Shown piece by piece: positions 52,563 through 64,000 of a stretch of DNA of 64,000 nt. Made by a program: the position numbers and the translations under genes. The notes beneath the pieces were generated by a model. The model was not told where the DNA came from, made no database searches, and saw only the letters and a list, made by a program, of their open reading frames with translations. The DNA is from Eriocheir sinensis (Eukaryota; Arthropoda; Malacostraca; Decapoda; Varunidae): NCBI RefSeq assembly GCF_024679095.1, contig NC_066517.1, forward strand, positions 19,168,893 through 19,232,892. The letters run 5' to 3'. How positions within the stretch are numbered: position 1 is the first letter of the stretch; every line of letters starts with the position of its first letter.

Positions 52563-55220
52563 ATTAGTACTTGGGAAAAATACTAGAGAATTGAGCCAAG
52601 GTATAGAAATTCATTATCTTCAAAATTAAGTATCAAACTTAATTTGATTATTATATTTCTATATGTTGTCTCAGTTTTCCAGAGTAGCTTTGTTCTTGAT
52701 ATGTTTACTAATTTGAATGTTGTGTACAGCCTGGTGAACATGACCTGTGTACTGTGGAGGACCACTTGGATCACCAGCCTGTAATGGGATGCACAAAGTT
52801 TGGGTTCCTGCATAACTAGATGTAGTTGATGAAGTATTTGAGCAGCTTGTATCAGGCAGACATCATGTCTGTTGGCTCTGTCACTAAATGGACAGCAATG
52901 CTACAGTCATCACCAACCAACTTGACTTGTCCCTTTTGCTCCACCCCCTTCAATGAGTTATTAATGATTGGCTGAGGGTATTTTTGTTGTCTTATAGAAA
53001 AAACTATGCAAACATTTAGATAATCTTATACTAAGACATTAAGGACAGTTAGATCATATAGAAGGAGGTCAGAATTGAAGTTGACGGTAAGATTACTGAC
53101 CATTGCTGCTGTGGATTGTAAGGGAGGGAGGGAAGGACTGAGGAGGTAGTTGGATTGGTGGCAACTACGAACTTTTCTCATATTGCTCTTACCATTATGT
53201 TGATATTTTCCACACAAAATTGTTCTCATCGAAGGTTGTTAAGTGTGGTATGTCTGCCAGTTCAGTTGCACCCCTCCAATTAATGCCCATATTAGTAAAA
53301 AAAAATGCTTAGGAAAATTGATCTGAGCTACAAAAGTGAAATATTGTTTAAAAAATTAATGGCTATCAGTCTTTATTTTGAGACCTGTCCACTTTTATAC
53401 CTCAAGAATTTTCTTTTCTTGATGTGAGTATGTATTGGAAGGGTTCACACAGACTGGTGGACACACCCTCAAGTATTTGCAGTTCTGTTCCCCCACTGGC
53501 ACACAACCACTTCTGTCGCCCTGCCTACCAGTTACTCCATGTAGACCCAAAGTTGCTTTCTTATGTACATTACTATTTTCTCATTTATTTTGTGTATGTA
53601 TTTGCAACTGTAGAGCTTGTTATTACTATTATATCCATGCATGTGTGTACACCACTCATTGGTTTCCTAGAATACGTCTTTTTATGTATTGTGCATCTTG
53701 GACGCTGACTTGCTTGCATCATACTGCCATGACACAGACCAGCATCGTTATTATTTGCTGATACTACTTAACACTCGTTCACATCATTAGTTGTCCATTC
53801 TTCCACAAGTATAGGGTATGTTAGCAAAGTCACATGCACTACCTCAATTAATACTCTCATCAGGAAAAAATAGCAAGTGCTGCGAAAACTGTGCTGAGGT
53901 ATAAAATTAATGAAGTGCTGCAAAAATAATGAATGATTTAATTATTACATTGATAGTAGTTGATTTTCATACCTCACCTCGATTTCCCAGAACATATTTT
54001 TTTCCAAATATGAATATTAATTGGTATCATACCCTATTGAAGTTATTTATGTCTCTGGGACAAAGCAGCACCTGAAATAATATCTTGCATTTCATACCTG
54101 AACCCACTTGCCATCAGTGCTTGTGGGATACCTAAAGGCCAGTCTTTGCATCTCCATGTCCTTACTCCATTGATTGCGTACATCAAGTCACTTAAAATGC
54201 GTCATGTCTTAGGTTGTAGTGGGCACAAGCTCAAGGAGGTGGAAGAGACGAGTCTTGTCCTTACAAATGATTTCCAGGAGCAATAGAAAAGGTTGTTTTC
54301 CATTTAGACATTCAGAATTGGTTCATTCAGCTCTCCTCTCATCTGTCCTAGATTACTAATTGTCAGGTGTTATTTTTTATTGATTATACAGGAAATAACA
54401 GTAGTTTTGGAGATAAATGATAACCAACTTATTATCATTGTAAAGTTGTCACATTATTCCCAGGAAAAAGTGCATGCGGTCCATCGTGTAAATCTGGAGG
54501 AAGTCTTTATACTCTCTTGTGTGTGGCAGATGGTCTTGAGCTCCTGAGAACAGTTCACACCTGACAATAGGTATTTCATTAAGCTGTAGTGTAGCCTAAG
54601 TACCATTCCTATTTTTCTTTTCCTGTTTGAAAAATCCTTTCATTAACTGCACAGATTATTTTCATTCTAAATTAAGCTTGTTAAATTGCATGTTCTTTAT
54701 AGCTACGTCATGACACTTTGTTTATTTTTTTGCAGGAGTGACAGCACATTATGATAGTCTAAATTTATTTTATGGTACCATTAAAAAGCAAGCAAGGTCT
54801 GTAGCAGTAGACCATTCCAATGTTTTCAGGCTAATAATTTTGATGTGTATTTTAAAATGTTGAAATCTGCATCTTTGATAAATATTGGAGATGTGAAAAA
54901 ATTTATATATACTATTAATGTATCAAAATTTGGTTTATGGGTATTTTGCAGACATGGTAATCACCTACTTAGTCATTTATTATTTTAGCTGCACCAGAGT
55001 TTATTTTTGTCGAGTGGTTTTATTGTGTTGATCTTTGTGATTGAGCTGTTGCATTAGCAGAACCTTTTCAACACATGAGAGTAAAATAATGGAATTGCTG
55101 GTGAATGCCAGAAATTTGTAATGAAGTAAGTTGAAACGGTAGCAAGGAAAGGAGTAGGAATGTGACACACACACACACACACAAACAAACGTGTGCTTTT
55201 GCACAGACATTCACACTCAT

Positions 55221-55251
<31 letters not shown>

Positions 55252-55565
55252 GCAATCACATTAGCTTGGCCTGACGAAACTACACCCGTAATTTGTGTTC
55301 TTTTTTCGTGCATTTCTGCGCTTGTGTCTTGTCTGTTGCTATCCATCACTGTGTCTTTTTCTCTTCTTTACAAGATTGAGAAGAATCAGACAAGCTCCAT
55401 TCCAGTGTGATGAGGTTTATTTGATAAGTTAACTCCGGCTTTGTAAAATTTTAGTCATTTATTCTGTAACAGCCCACCAAACTGTGTGTGAAAAGCTTCT
55501 TGTGTTGGTATGATTTTTATGCTAAATGAAGGACTTCCAAGTTAGTTATATGGCTCCCCTAACCC

Positions 55566-55615
<50 letters not shown>

Positions 55616-57040
55616 TAAAGATTAAACCCAAATTATCATTTTTATTATCTTTGGACATGTAACATATGTAATTCTTTTTATTAGGATTTAGTAGAAAAAC
55701 AATAATCCCATGCTCTGTGAAATATTCTATACCTAATAATTGTTGATTTAAAACAAGATATATTGATGTTTACTGAATCAGTGTGAATATAATGTGAGCC
55801 TATTTTTTGTATAGAATATATACATATACATATACTATATATTTCAGAATCCGACGACCTTTTCCATTCCGTGTTTATGGTCTGTTTCAGCTCTATTCAA
55901 GCCGTAATAATTCCAAGTCTCCCCTCCATTAGTGTACTCATCATCACTACCACTGAATTTGACTTAAGTAAGAGTATGTCATATCTATACATACATTTAC
56001 ATATACATAATTATAAATATATATACCAAATAGTCTTAAACAGTGTTCTTCAAACTTTTCTCCACCGACCGAGTTATATTTTAAGCATTTCTGTTATGAC
56101 CCTTTTGCAACCTTCTTTGCAGTACCGAGAGCTGTGTACCCCCACCGTTTGGTCTTTAGTTATCTATCCGTGAAGAAGTGGCAACCCAGGAAATAGTCTT
56201 TATTACAAACTGTACCTTGAAGAACACTGGTCTTAATTGAGGGTTATTCGGACTCCGTTTCGCCAGAATGCATTAATTACGTCAACCTTTATGTACGTAC
56301 CAAGGAGTCACTACTGCGGTGTTCCCCTTCGAGTTTTAGTTACGATAAGGATAATTCTGTCCGGCTGTCTTTGTGCCCATTGACCCCCTAAAGCATTGTT
56401 GCCATAACCTCTACTACCCCGAGTGAATCTTTCCTCTCAAAGGCCAATTTGGGTATGTTTGCCAATTCGCACAAATTTGCACAAAAAAATCATTCATTCG
56501 CTGCCTGGAAAATTGTGCCGAGATGTGAAAACAAACTATGATCGAAATAAAGATTGGTAAATGTTCTATATTTTGATACTAGTGTTTAATAAAATGTGAT
56601 AAAAATCAACTAGTTGATATCAGAAACTAGTTGATTTTTATACCATAGTGCAATCATTTTCCAGTGTAGTTTTTTGCAGATATTAGTATAAATTTAAACA
56701 GTGAGAACATATTGGTGAATGTACCCAATTAAGGTTGAGTTTTATTAAAGAAAGTGTGCTGTTAAGGGCATTCCATCTCCTCAGCCCATGTCTGTGGTTG
56801 GCTATCCAGTCACTCCATAATCAATTCCTTTTCCAATGTGAACTTGTGTAAGGTGTGTTAAACAGCTTGTATGCAGCATTCCAATTAGTACTCATCAGGA
56901 AAATAAAACGAATACTCCTGAACACTGAGTGGAGGATAAGAATGAAGTACTACTCAGAAAGTTTGCTAATCACACGAACTTTAAACAGTAGTTCATTTTT
57001 ATACCTTTGCTCAATTTTTGGGGTAGTTTTTAGGTAGGTG
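52563..57040. mobile_element. Cluster of five small palindromic elements
   Basis: Elements at about 52573-52687, 53313-53413, 53868-53995, 56511-56665 and 56895-57025 share a left arm like TCAGGAAAAnT..TGAG.GGTATAAAAATGAA and an inverted right arm ending TTTTTATACCT..CTCAATTTTCCAG. Arms are imperfect. A diverged half copy lies near 47640. The clearest is 56511-56665 (CTGGAAAATTG ... CAATCATTTTCCAG). Between them is unique AT-rich DNA and a (CA)n at 55564-55613. Confidence 0.6.
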
Positions 57041-58545
57041 AGGTTAACAATTAAAGACTGAAATAGTACGCTAAACTCTTCTTTAACAATCGCTAATTTT
57101 TATACCTCTGAAGTGATTACTAATTAGAGTAACGCACACAAACTGGCAAACAGTCTCTAATCCCTTCAGAAGCACCTTATGTTTCCAGACAGGTCTATCA
57201 CGCCAAGCCGGGCAGTAATAATGGGCTGTGTTATGGGGTGGGGGAGACAGTGGGTAACTAAGTAACTAAATCTGATATTATATTAATGACTTAGATTGAT
57301 ATGATATGATGTCCCATGATGTATTGCAGTAAGTCACAAGATTTGTACATGAGATGTAAATACTGTCGTGTAAAATGCAAGACTCTTATTTCATCCCTGG
57401 GCCTCAATCTGAAAACTTCCTAGGAAAGTAGAATTGAAGTAAAAGTCACCCTAAAAAATCAATTAAGTTCAAATTTTACATGAGTTTTTGTGATGCCATA
57501 AACATAATGATCAGATCTAACTTTTGTGTGTTCGTGCTATACAACTGACCACCAATTTAAATCTTCACCTATTTTTCATCATTGCTGAACAAAAATTCTA
57601 AAATACTCTCCCCCTTTGTGGACTCCCTAACTTGTTGCTTTAGAGAAATGTCGTGCACCGCCTGTATAGCACACTGATTCATGACCCTCCACAAGATGAT
57701 CTCAGTTGGTGTTTCCATAATTACAAGTACTCACCTTGACCTTTACCGCGTCTCATCATGTTAATGGTTTGGCGGCTTGGATCTTAATAACAGCTTTTTT
57801 GAACTAAAAATAAATCACACTATTAGCGCTGCACAGCATCATTCATGTAATTATCACTAAAAAAAGCCTCAAATTAAAAAAACTATGACTGAGGCAAAGA
57901 AAATAACCTTGAAAAAGTGTTATACAACATGATTAACATTTAAAAATTACCGCAGGTATAAACCCAGTCTTACTGCAAAGCTATATATACTTTGCTGGGG
58001 CTGTAAGTTAAAAAAGTGAAGATTGATTGATTGATAGTTTATTGTTGCAAGTAAACAACAAAGGAGAAGGGAGGAACATGCCATCCCAACCCCCAGGCAG
58101 TATATAGTGTGATTATACAACTAAGGATACATGTGGAAGAATATAATAAAGCATCATTCATATATTTATACCGAAGAACTAAACATGGAAACTTTAATCA
58201 TGGCGGCAGAATAGTTGACTCAGAAAAGAATAAAACCATAAAAAAGAATTGTGACGGAGATGAGCACAGACGCCACGAGCAGCTACAATAATTAAAGGGC
58301 ATTTATAAAACAACTCATCACGAAACCTTCCTAAACTTGACAGATAAGCTCGGCAAAGTAATATTTTACCGAAGAGTGTCAGGCAAAGGCAACCAACCCT
58401 CGTTTTCTGTGGGCGGGCGCTGGGGCGCGAGACATGGCTGGTGGTGGTGATATTTTTACCGTAGTGTGAACCGGCGGGCGGCGCGAGGCGGGAGGGAGCA
58501 GTGCGTGAGTGAAGGGGATGTGCAGGGCTGCGGGGAATGGTGGAG
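57041..58545. other. No gene seen
   Basis: AT-rich unique DNA followed from about 58390 by a GC-rich, CpG-rich patch. A 133-codon minus frame (58595-58194) covers the patch but shows no domain or splice context. The patch could be a promoter region or a further repeat. Confidence 0.4.
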
Positions 58546-59580
58546 GCTGTCACGGCCCTAAGAGACAGACTGGATAATATACGAAGAATAAACACGAAAA
58601 GCTACTCGCACATATTCGGTGACTTATTATTACCTGCCTCTTGAGTGAATGAGGTGAAGCGAAAGGTTTGAAAATGCAGAATTGTCACGGCCCCTCGGAG
58701 ACAGACTGGATGATAAAATAAGAATGAAAACGAAAAACTACTCGCACATATTGGGTGACGCATTACCTGCCTCATAATTAAAATAAGGAGGAACGACAGG
58801 TGTGAAAATCCAGAACTGTTGATGTAGACTGTCACGGCCCATCAATAGACAGAATGGAGAATTTACTAAGATTGAAAACGAAAAACTACTCACACGTATT
58901 AGAAAACTCGTTACCTGCCTCTCAATCACAGTGAAGCGAAAGGTGTAAAAATCAGGACGATGCAGACTGTCACGGCCCTTCAATAGATAGACTGGTGATG
59001 GAGAATATACGAAAAGGACTCACATATTGGAAGAGACTCATTACCTGCCTATAAGGTGAAGGGAAAGCCGTGAAAACTCAGAATATCCCAAGAATGAAAA
59101 CTTAACGAAACTCTATTCACGCGCACTTGAAAGAAGAACCTCACTATTAGCCTCTTTGTAATGGTGGAGCGGAAGGTGTCAAAACTCAGAATGTAAGGAG
59201 AATGAAGCCGACGAAAAACTTCTCTTGCGTATTGAAAGGGACGCATTACCTGTCTTAGTTAAGGTGAAGCGAAAGTTGCGAAAATTCAGACTCGTAAGCT
59301 GTAGAGTGTCACGTTCCCTTGACATACTGAGTGGGGGAGCGGGAAAGAGTGAAATGTCTGCACAGAACGCCCCCGCACGAGACTCATCACCTGTCTGTTA
59401 GCTCAGGTGAAGCGAAAGGTTTTAAGTTAACCCACACGCGGAAAAACAAAGTATCACAAGAAAAACCTTAGTGCTAATGTAGGTGTAATAATGGAGATTT
59501 GATAACGATAAGCGACTCCTACACGAACTAAAAAACTGATAAATACCTGACTTTGCTAATCAAGGTGTATAGCGAAAAGT
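58546..59580. repeat. Tandem array, unit about 140 bp
   Basis: Units contain TGTCACGGCCC, AGACAGACTGGA, GAAAACGAAAAACTACTC, GCACATATTGGG, ATTACCTGCCTC and GGTGAAGCGAAAGGTGTGAA. TGTCACGG landmarks fall near 58548, 58683, 58829 and 58968 and, degraded, at 59307; later units are more diverged. (CA)n runs follow at 59595-59619 and about 59716-59748. Confidence 0.85.
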
Positions 59581-59713
59581 GCGAAACCTGCCCGCACACA
59601 CACACACACACACACACACAGAAAAGGCTGGATGAATACCCTGGATAGATGTAGATGTGGAGACGGGACTGTTAGAGCTTATAGGTCGGGCCCGGTAGAC
59701 TACAAATAGCTAA

Positions 59714-59750
<37 letters not shown>

Positions 59751-60224
59751 CACGGAAAATTAATAATACAACACAGGCGACAGCAGCGATCAAGAAGAGG
59801 AAGTGATTGTCGGTGTGTGTTGCAGTTATAATTACGACTCGTGGCGGCAAGGACAGCTGAATGTCACGCAAACATAACCCAAGAGGAAAAAAAGAAAACC
59901 CTAAATACACAAGGAAATTCCCTAACAATGGCGGCAATCAGTTTCCAGGTATTTAGCAATGGAATACGACAGAGAGGCGTTGATAAAAGTCTTCGTGTTC
60001 ACATCCCCCAACTTCTCCGGCATGCGAAACTGTAGGCTGAAAAAACGTGGATTAAAATGTAATTAGTCGGTGGCTGAGAATCGAGGAAAGAAATTGTTGA
60101 AAGATTTTACGTATAGGTATGTTTAAACTCCATCGTATGAGGTAAACTGTAAAATATGTGTCATGGCTCGAGATAAAAGATTGTTGGAACGCTTGATGTG
60201 TATGTTTAGGACACCTCTCCTCCC

Positions 60225-60360
60225 GAAATTGACCTCTCTTTCGGCCACCTCTTTGGATTCTTTTTTTGTAGGAGCAGCGAGTAGCGGGCTTTTTTATTAT
60301 TGTTTCCTTTTTTTGTGTGTGCCCTTAAGCTGTCTCCTTTGTTGTAAAAAAAAAAAAAAA
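60225..60360 (+). mobile_element. Short poly-A retroposon, forward copy
   Basis: Complete in forward orientation: AAATTGACCTCTCTTTCGGC, GGAGCAGCGAGTAGCGGGCT, CTTAAGCTGTCTCCTTTGTT and a 16-base A tail. No target duplication is obvious. Confidence 0.8.
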
Positions 60361-60502
60361 CACCATGCAAGGAAAACTGTGAGATGTGCATGCGTCGTGA
60401 CTCGAGATCAGACATTTTTGAAGCTCTTTACTTACGTTTGAATGCCATGTAAAGAAAACTGTGCAATCCGTGTCATCATTCGAGAGCGTAACTGGGAGGG
60501 GC

Positions 60503-60630
60503 GAAATTGACCTCTCTTTCGGCCACCTCTTTGGATTCTTTTTAGGAACAGCGAGTATCGGGCTTTTTTTTATTAGTTTCCTTTTTTGTGCGCCCTTGAG
60601 CTGTCTCCTTTGTTGTAAAAAAGAAAAAAA
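60503..60630 (+). mobile_element. Short poly-A retroposon, second forward copy
   Basis: Same element as 60225-60360, about 280 bp downstream, with ACAGCGAGTATCGGGC and a tail interrupted by one G. Confidence 0.8.
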
Positions 60631-60940
60631 ACTTAGGACCACTTTCACAGTTCGCCATGATGGGTTAGTAAGCCTCCAAACCAATACCTAAAACTTCGAA
60701 AATTCATAGTGTTTTGCGTTCATATTGAAGTTGACAAATTTGACGAAACCCAACGGGATATCTCTTCCGTACCTGGTGTTGCATCGAAAACCTAAACATT
60801 GTGGATTTTAGATTAGTTTGTTTCGGGTCATTACAAAGCCACATGTGCTGGACTGTGAATTTGGCTCTGTGACTCATACTAGCAAACGTTTAGGGCTCTT
60901 CTCACGGTCGGTTTTGGAGGTCACAGAGGAGATATGTCGG

Positions 60941-61553
60941 ATCGTCATGAGTTTTTCCCGTTCATGGCGCAGAACTCTTCAAAAACTACCGGTATGCGCA
61001 AGGAACCACGCGTGAATACCCCTACAACTTCAGCGAGAGCCTTTTTTAAATAGATGTAGGCTATACTAAGGCCCTGAAGAGTCTTTTAATATGGATTGTC
61101 ATTAGTTTTTCCCGTTCATGGCGCAGAACTCTTCAAAAACTACCGGTATGCGCAAGGAACCACACGTGAATACCCCTACAACTTCAGCGAGAGCCTTTTT
61201 TAAATAGATGTAGGCTATACTAAGGCCCCGAAGAGTTTTAATATGGATTGTCATGAGTTTTTCCCGTTCATGGCGCAGAACTCTTCAAAAACTACCGGTA
61301 TGCGCAAGGAACCACACGTGAATACCCCTACAACTTCAGCGAGAGCCTTTTTTAAATAGATGTAGGCTATACTAAGGCCCCGAAGAGTCTTTTAATATGG
61401 ATTGTCATTAGTTTATCCCGTTCATGGCGCAGAACTCCCAAAACTACCGGTAGGCTCAAGAAACCACACATTTCCCTACAATTTCAGCGAGAGACTCTTT
61501 AAATAGATGTAGACTACTAAGGCCCCGAAGAGTCTTATAATATGGGTGTAAGA
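60941..61553. repeat. Tandem array of four units, 153 bp, nearly identical
   Basis: Unit starts at about 60941, 61095, 61247 and 61401. TTTTTCCCGTTCATGGCGCA, AACTACCGGTATGCGCAAGG and ACAACTTCAGCGAGAGCC are repeated; the first three units are almost the same, so the array is young. The unit resembles the middle of the MITE at 33477-33714. Confidence 0.88.
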
Positions 61554-61647
61554 ACCGAATGAGAGAAGGGAAAAATATCAGCAGGATCTCGAAAATTACT
61601 AAACTAATATCCTAAAACCCGCTTTCGTCTAACTCTAATCCTAACAG

Positions 61648-61917
61648 GGACGTCTAACAAAGCAAAGGCATGCAGGGCGTGTAGCCACATCAAAGTCCAG
61701 CATCACGACGCCGCTCTCTCCGTCCTAGAAGCTCTATAAGAATACCACGCCCCTGTTCTTCTCTTGCAAGCTGAAACTGAACTCCCGCGCGGCATGACTC
61801 CCGGACAGCTGCTCAAACAAACCACAGACTGAGTTGCTTACACTGCTCCTCGACATCCTGCTCCTCCAACCCCTACTCCCCGTCCATCTCTGTTCCCTTC
61901 TGCGCAATCCCGAGAGG
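61648..61917 (+). other. Possible non-coding exon
   Basis: The acceptor CTCTAATCCTAACAG, with a branch-point-like TAATCCTAAC, ends at 61647. A strong donor, GAGAG|GTAAGC, follows 61917. No frame is open across the 270 bases, so it would be untranslated. 61918-62360 has an (AGT)n near 62058-62093 and nothing else. Confidence 0.25.
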
Positions 61918-62359
61918 TAAGCAGACAACGGTAATGTATATAAAAAGTAGTAGTAGTGTTGATAGAGAGAGATAAAGAGATAGATTCGTATATGGTTTTC
62001 CTTACGTGTCAGTCGTTTTCTTCTTTTTTCCGGTTACTTTTGAGTTGGTTATTATTATTAGTAGTAGAAGTAGTAGTAGTAGTAGTAGTAGTGTTGGTAT
62101 TAGTATTGAGGTGTAAGACATTGCAGGCAAGATATTCATAATAGCTAACTTATACAAAAACGTTGATTTACACGTATCTACTTACATACAGTTATAAGCT
62201 TGATTAGTGGTGACATATATACGAATTATCTGAAATCTGAATGCGTAAAAATATTTATAAAAAAAAAACACTGAAATTACCGTATCTTATGAAAAATGTT
62301 TATGTACTTCATTTTCTTAAAAAAGTTAGAATGCACATTTAGGCACAATCACAACCGAC

Positions 62360-62710
62360 TTTTAAAACAGCCGTCACATTTACACGAAAAACGAAAGGAA
62401 ATTAATAACGCAAAGTCTCATACAACAAAGCCAATACGTACCGATCTTTCCTTTCTGTGACGATAGCGATAACGCGTCAAATATATCAGTCCTTTCAGTT
62501 CTGAGTGCGAATCTTGACACGTAAGCGAATCTACATGAAAAAACGAAAAGAAGAAAAAAGAAATGCACAACATCTCTCACAACAAAGCCAATACAAGCCA
62601 ATCTCTCGTCCCATTGACAATAGCGATAACGTGTAACTAAGAAAATGCTACCAGATCTGAATGCGGATTTTGACACGTAAGTGGATCAACACGCGGCCCA
62701 AAATAAAAGC
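62360..62710. repeat. Two- to three-copy tandem repeat, about 165 bp
   Basis: ACAACAAAGCCAATAC, GACAATAGCGATAACG and TTTTGACACGTAAG recur in two main copies. Confidence 0.75.
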
Positions 62711-62749
62711 ATAGCGACAACATTGGCCCGCCGCCCCGGAAGTTTGGCA

Positions 62750-64000
62750 AGGGCGGAGAGTCAGGAGGCAGGAGACGACGAGAGGGAAAACAAGGAAGGG
62801 CGAGGGCGAGACTGTGGCTGGCGTAGGAAGGGAAGGGGAGCGAGACAGTGGGAGGAAGGTGTAGGCTGGGAAGAAGGAAAGGGTAATGGTAGAGGAGATG
62901 TAGGAGGCAAGAGAAGGGAGTGGGAGGTAATAACAGGAGATAGATGATGAGGGAAGAAGAGAGGAGGAAAACGCAAGGAGAGAAAGTTAAGATCGAAGAA
63001 TTAAAGGAGGATACGGGGAAGAGGAAGGAACTATAGGAGAGAGAGAGAGAGAAGATAGAGAGCAGAGGGAGGAGGTAAGAAAAAGAAACAGGAGGAAGGT
63101 GAGGGAAAAAGTGAGGAGGAAAAAGCAAGGAAAGAAGTTAGAAATTGAAGAAGAGAAGCAGAGAAGCGAGATGTAGGCAGGGAAAAAAGAAAGGAGAGAA
63201 TGGTACACGTAGAAAAGGAATTAGAAAACAGAAAATAATAGGAGGATGAGGGAAGAAGGGAAGAGGGAAAAGAGAGAAGAGAAAGTAAAGATCGAAGAAA
63301 AGAGGAATACAGAGAAGAGAAAGATCTATGGAGGAGAAGGAGAGGAGGGGAAAAGTAAGGAAGAGAAGAAGAGAAATAATAAAATGATGAAGTAAAGATA
63401 ACAAAGAGGAGATGGAGGAGGAGAAGGAGAAGGAAAGATGCAGAGGCAGTATGGATATGAAAACGATGTAGAAGGGAAGAAAATAAGGGAGAAAGTAGGA
63501 GGGGAAATATGAGAAGGAAGGGGAGAGAAGGAATGAAGGCATGGAAGGGAGAGGAAAAAGAGAAGGAAGGGGAGAGAAGGAATGAAGGAATGGAAGGGAG
63601 AGGAAAGAAAGAAGGCAAATGCGAGAAGGAAGGAGAGGAGGTAAAGGAAGGGGGAGAAGAAGAATGAAGGAATGGAAGGGAGAGGAAAGGAAGAAAGTGG
63701 GAAAGGAAAGGGGAAACGGAAGGAGAGGAGGAATGCTTAGAGGAATGGAAGAAAAGGGGAAGGAAGGGAAAAGCGAAAAGGAAGGAGAGGAGGAATGCTT
63801 AGAGGAATGGGAGAAAAGGGAAGGAAGGGTAGAAAATAGGAAGGGAAAGGCGAAAAGGGAGAGGAGGAATGCTTAGAGGAATGAGAGAAAAGGGAAGGTA
63901 GGGAAGAAAAAGGGAATGGAGAGGCGAGAAGAAAGGAGAAGTAAAGGAAGGGGAGAGGAGGAGGAGGAGGAGACAGTGAGGTAGTGTAAAAGGTAAAGGA
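62750..64000. repeat. Polypurine region with minisatellite
   Basis: More than 1.2 kb of nearly pure A/G. From about 63540 it forms units of roughly 70 bp with GGAGAGGAGGAATGCTTAGA and GGAATGGAAGGGAGAGGAAA. Lys/Glu/Gly frames on the plus strand lack the AAEY and NFLGW motifs, so it is not a family member. Confidence 0.85.

Noticed and set aside
58194..58595. 133-codon minus frame over the GC-rich patch
   Set aside because: No recognised domain; its 5' end lies in the 140-bp array.
63619..63876. Gly/Lys/Glu frame in the polypurine region as another family member
   Set aside because: No AAEY or NFLGW motif, and the unit is a non-coding minisatellite with length not a multiple of three throughout.

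Overview
This is eukaryotic nuclear DNA, almost certainly from an arthropod and most likely a decapod crustacean. The species is not identifiable from the sequence. Supporting signs are split genes with GT-AG introns, a Rab35 with canonical domains, a tRNA-derived SINE with a poly-A tail, many MITEs, and an extreme load of microsatellites and minisatellites. Most long open frames are low-complexity translations of repeats, not genes.

Region 1 (1-25,100) holds the most unusual content: four paralogous genes for proteins built on a long Arg/Glu/Lys helix. One is on the minus strand and runs off the left edge (start 1083). Three follow on the plus strand (14292-15377, 18332-19189, 24286-25071). 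They share an N-terminal TAAEYIRLRRQG motif (absent in the fourth), a charged helical rod, and a C-terminal NFLGW..NGKKDD motif (past the edge in the first). Each coding region looks intronless. Each is abutted at its 5' side by its own, unrelated tandem array of about 140-160 bp units. For the three plus-strand genes the last unit carries the apparent 3' splice site and/or start codon. I do not recognise this family.

Region 2 (25,100-39,000) is repeat-rich. It contains a split minus-strand gene for a secreted Ly6/uPAR-type three-finger protein (27966-30671, with a likely non-coding 5' exon near 31818). It also holds SINEs, short poly-A retroposons, hAT-type MITEs with 8-bp target duplications (one nested in a SINE), a long foldback element and very long (CT)n and GA tracts.

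Region 3 (39,000-58,000) is the Rab35 locus on the plus strand: five coding exons (40483-46996), a predicted initiator at about 40407, and probably a 3'UTR intron (47011-48609). A long, mostly non-repetitive 3' flank follows, carrying a cluster of small palindromic elements. Intron 2 contains a diverged tandem array that begins inside exon 2 and copies its 5' splice site. Exon 4 has a second, in-frame 5' splice site 36 nt downstream.

Region 4 (58,000-64,000) holds two more satellite arrays, two retroposons and a polypurine stretch. No protein gene is supported there. I see no operon or pathway linking the genes; the shared theme is short-unit tandem duplication next to exon boundaries.
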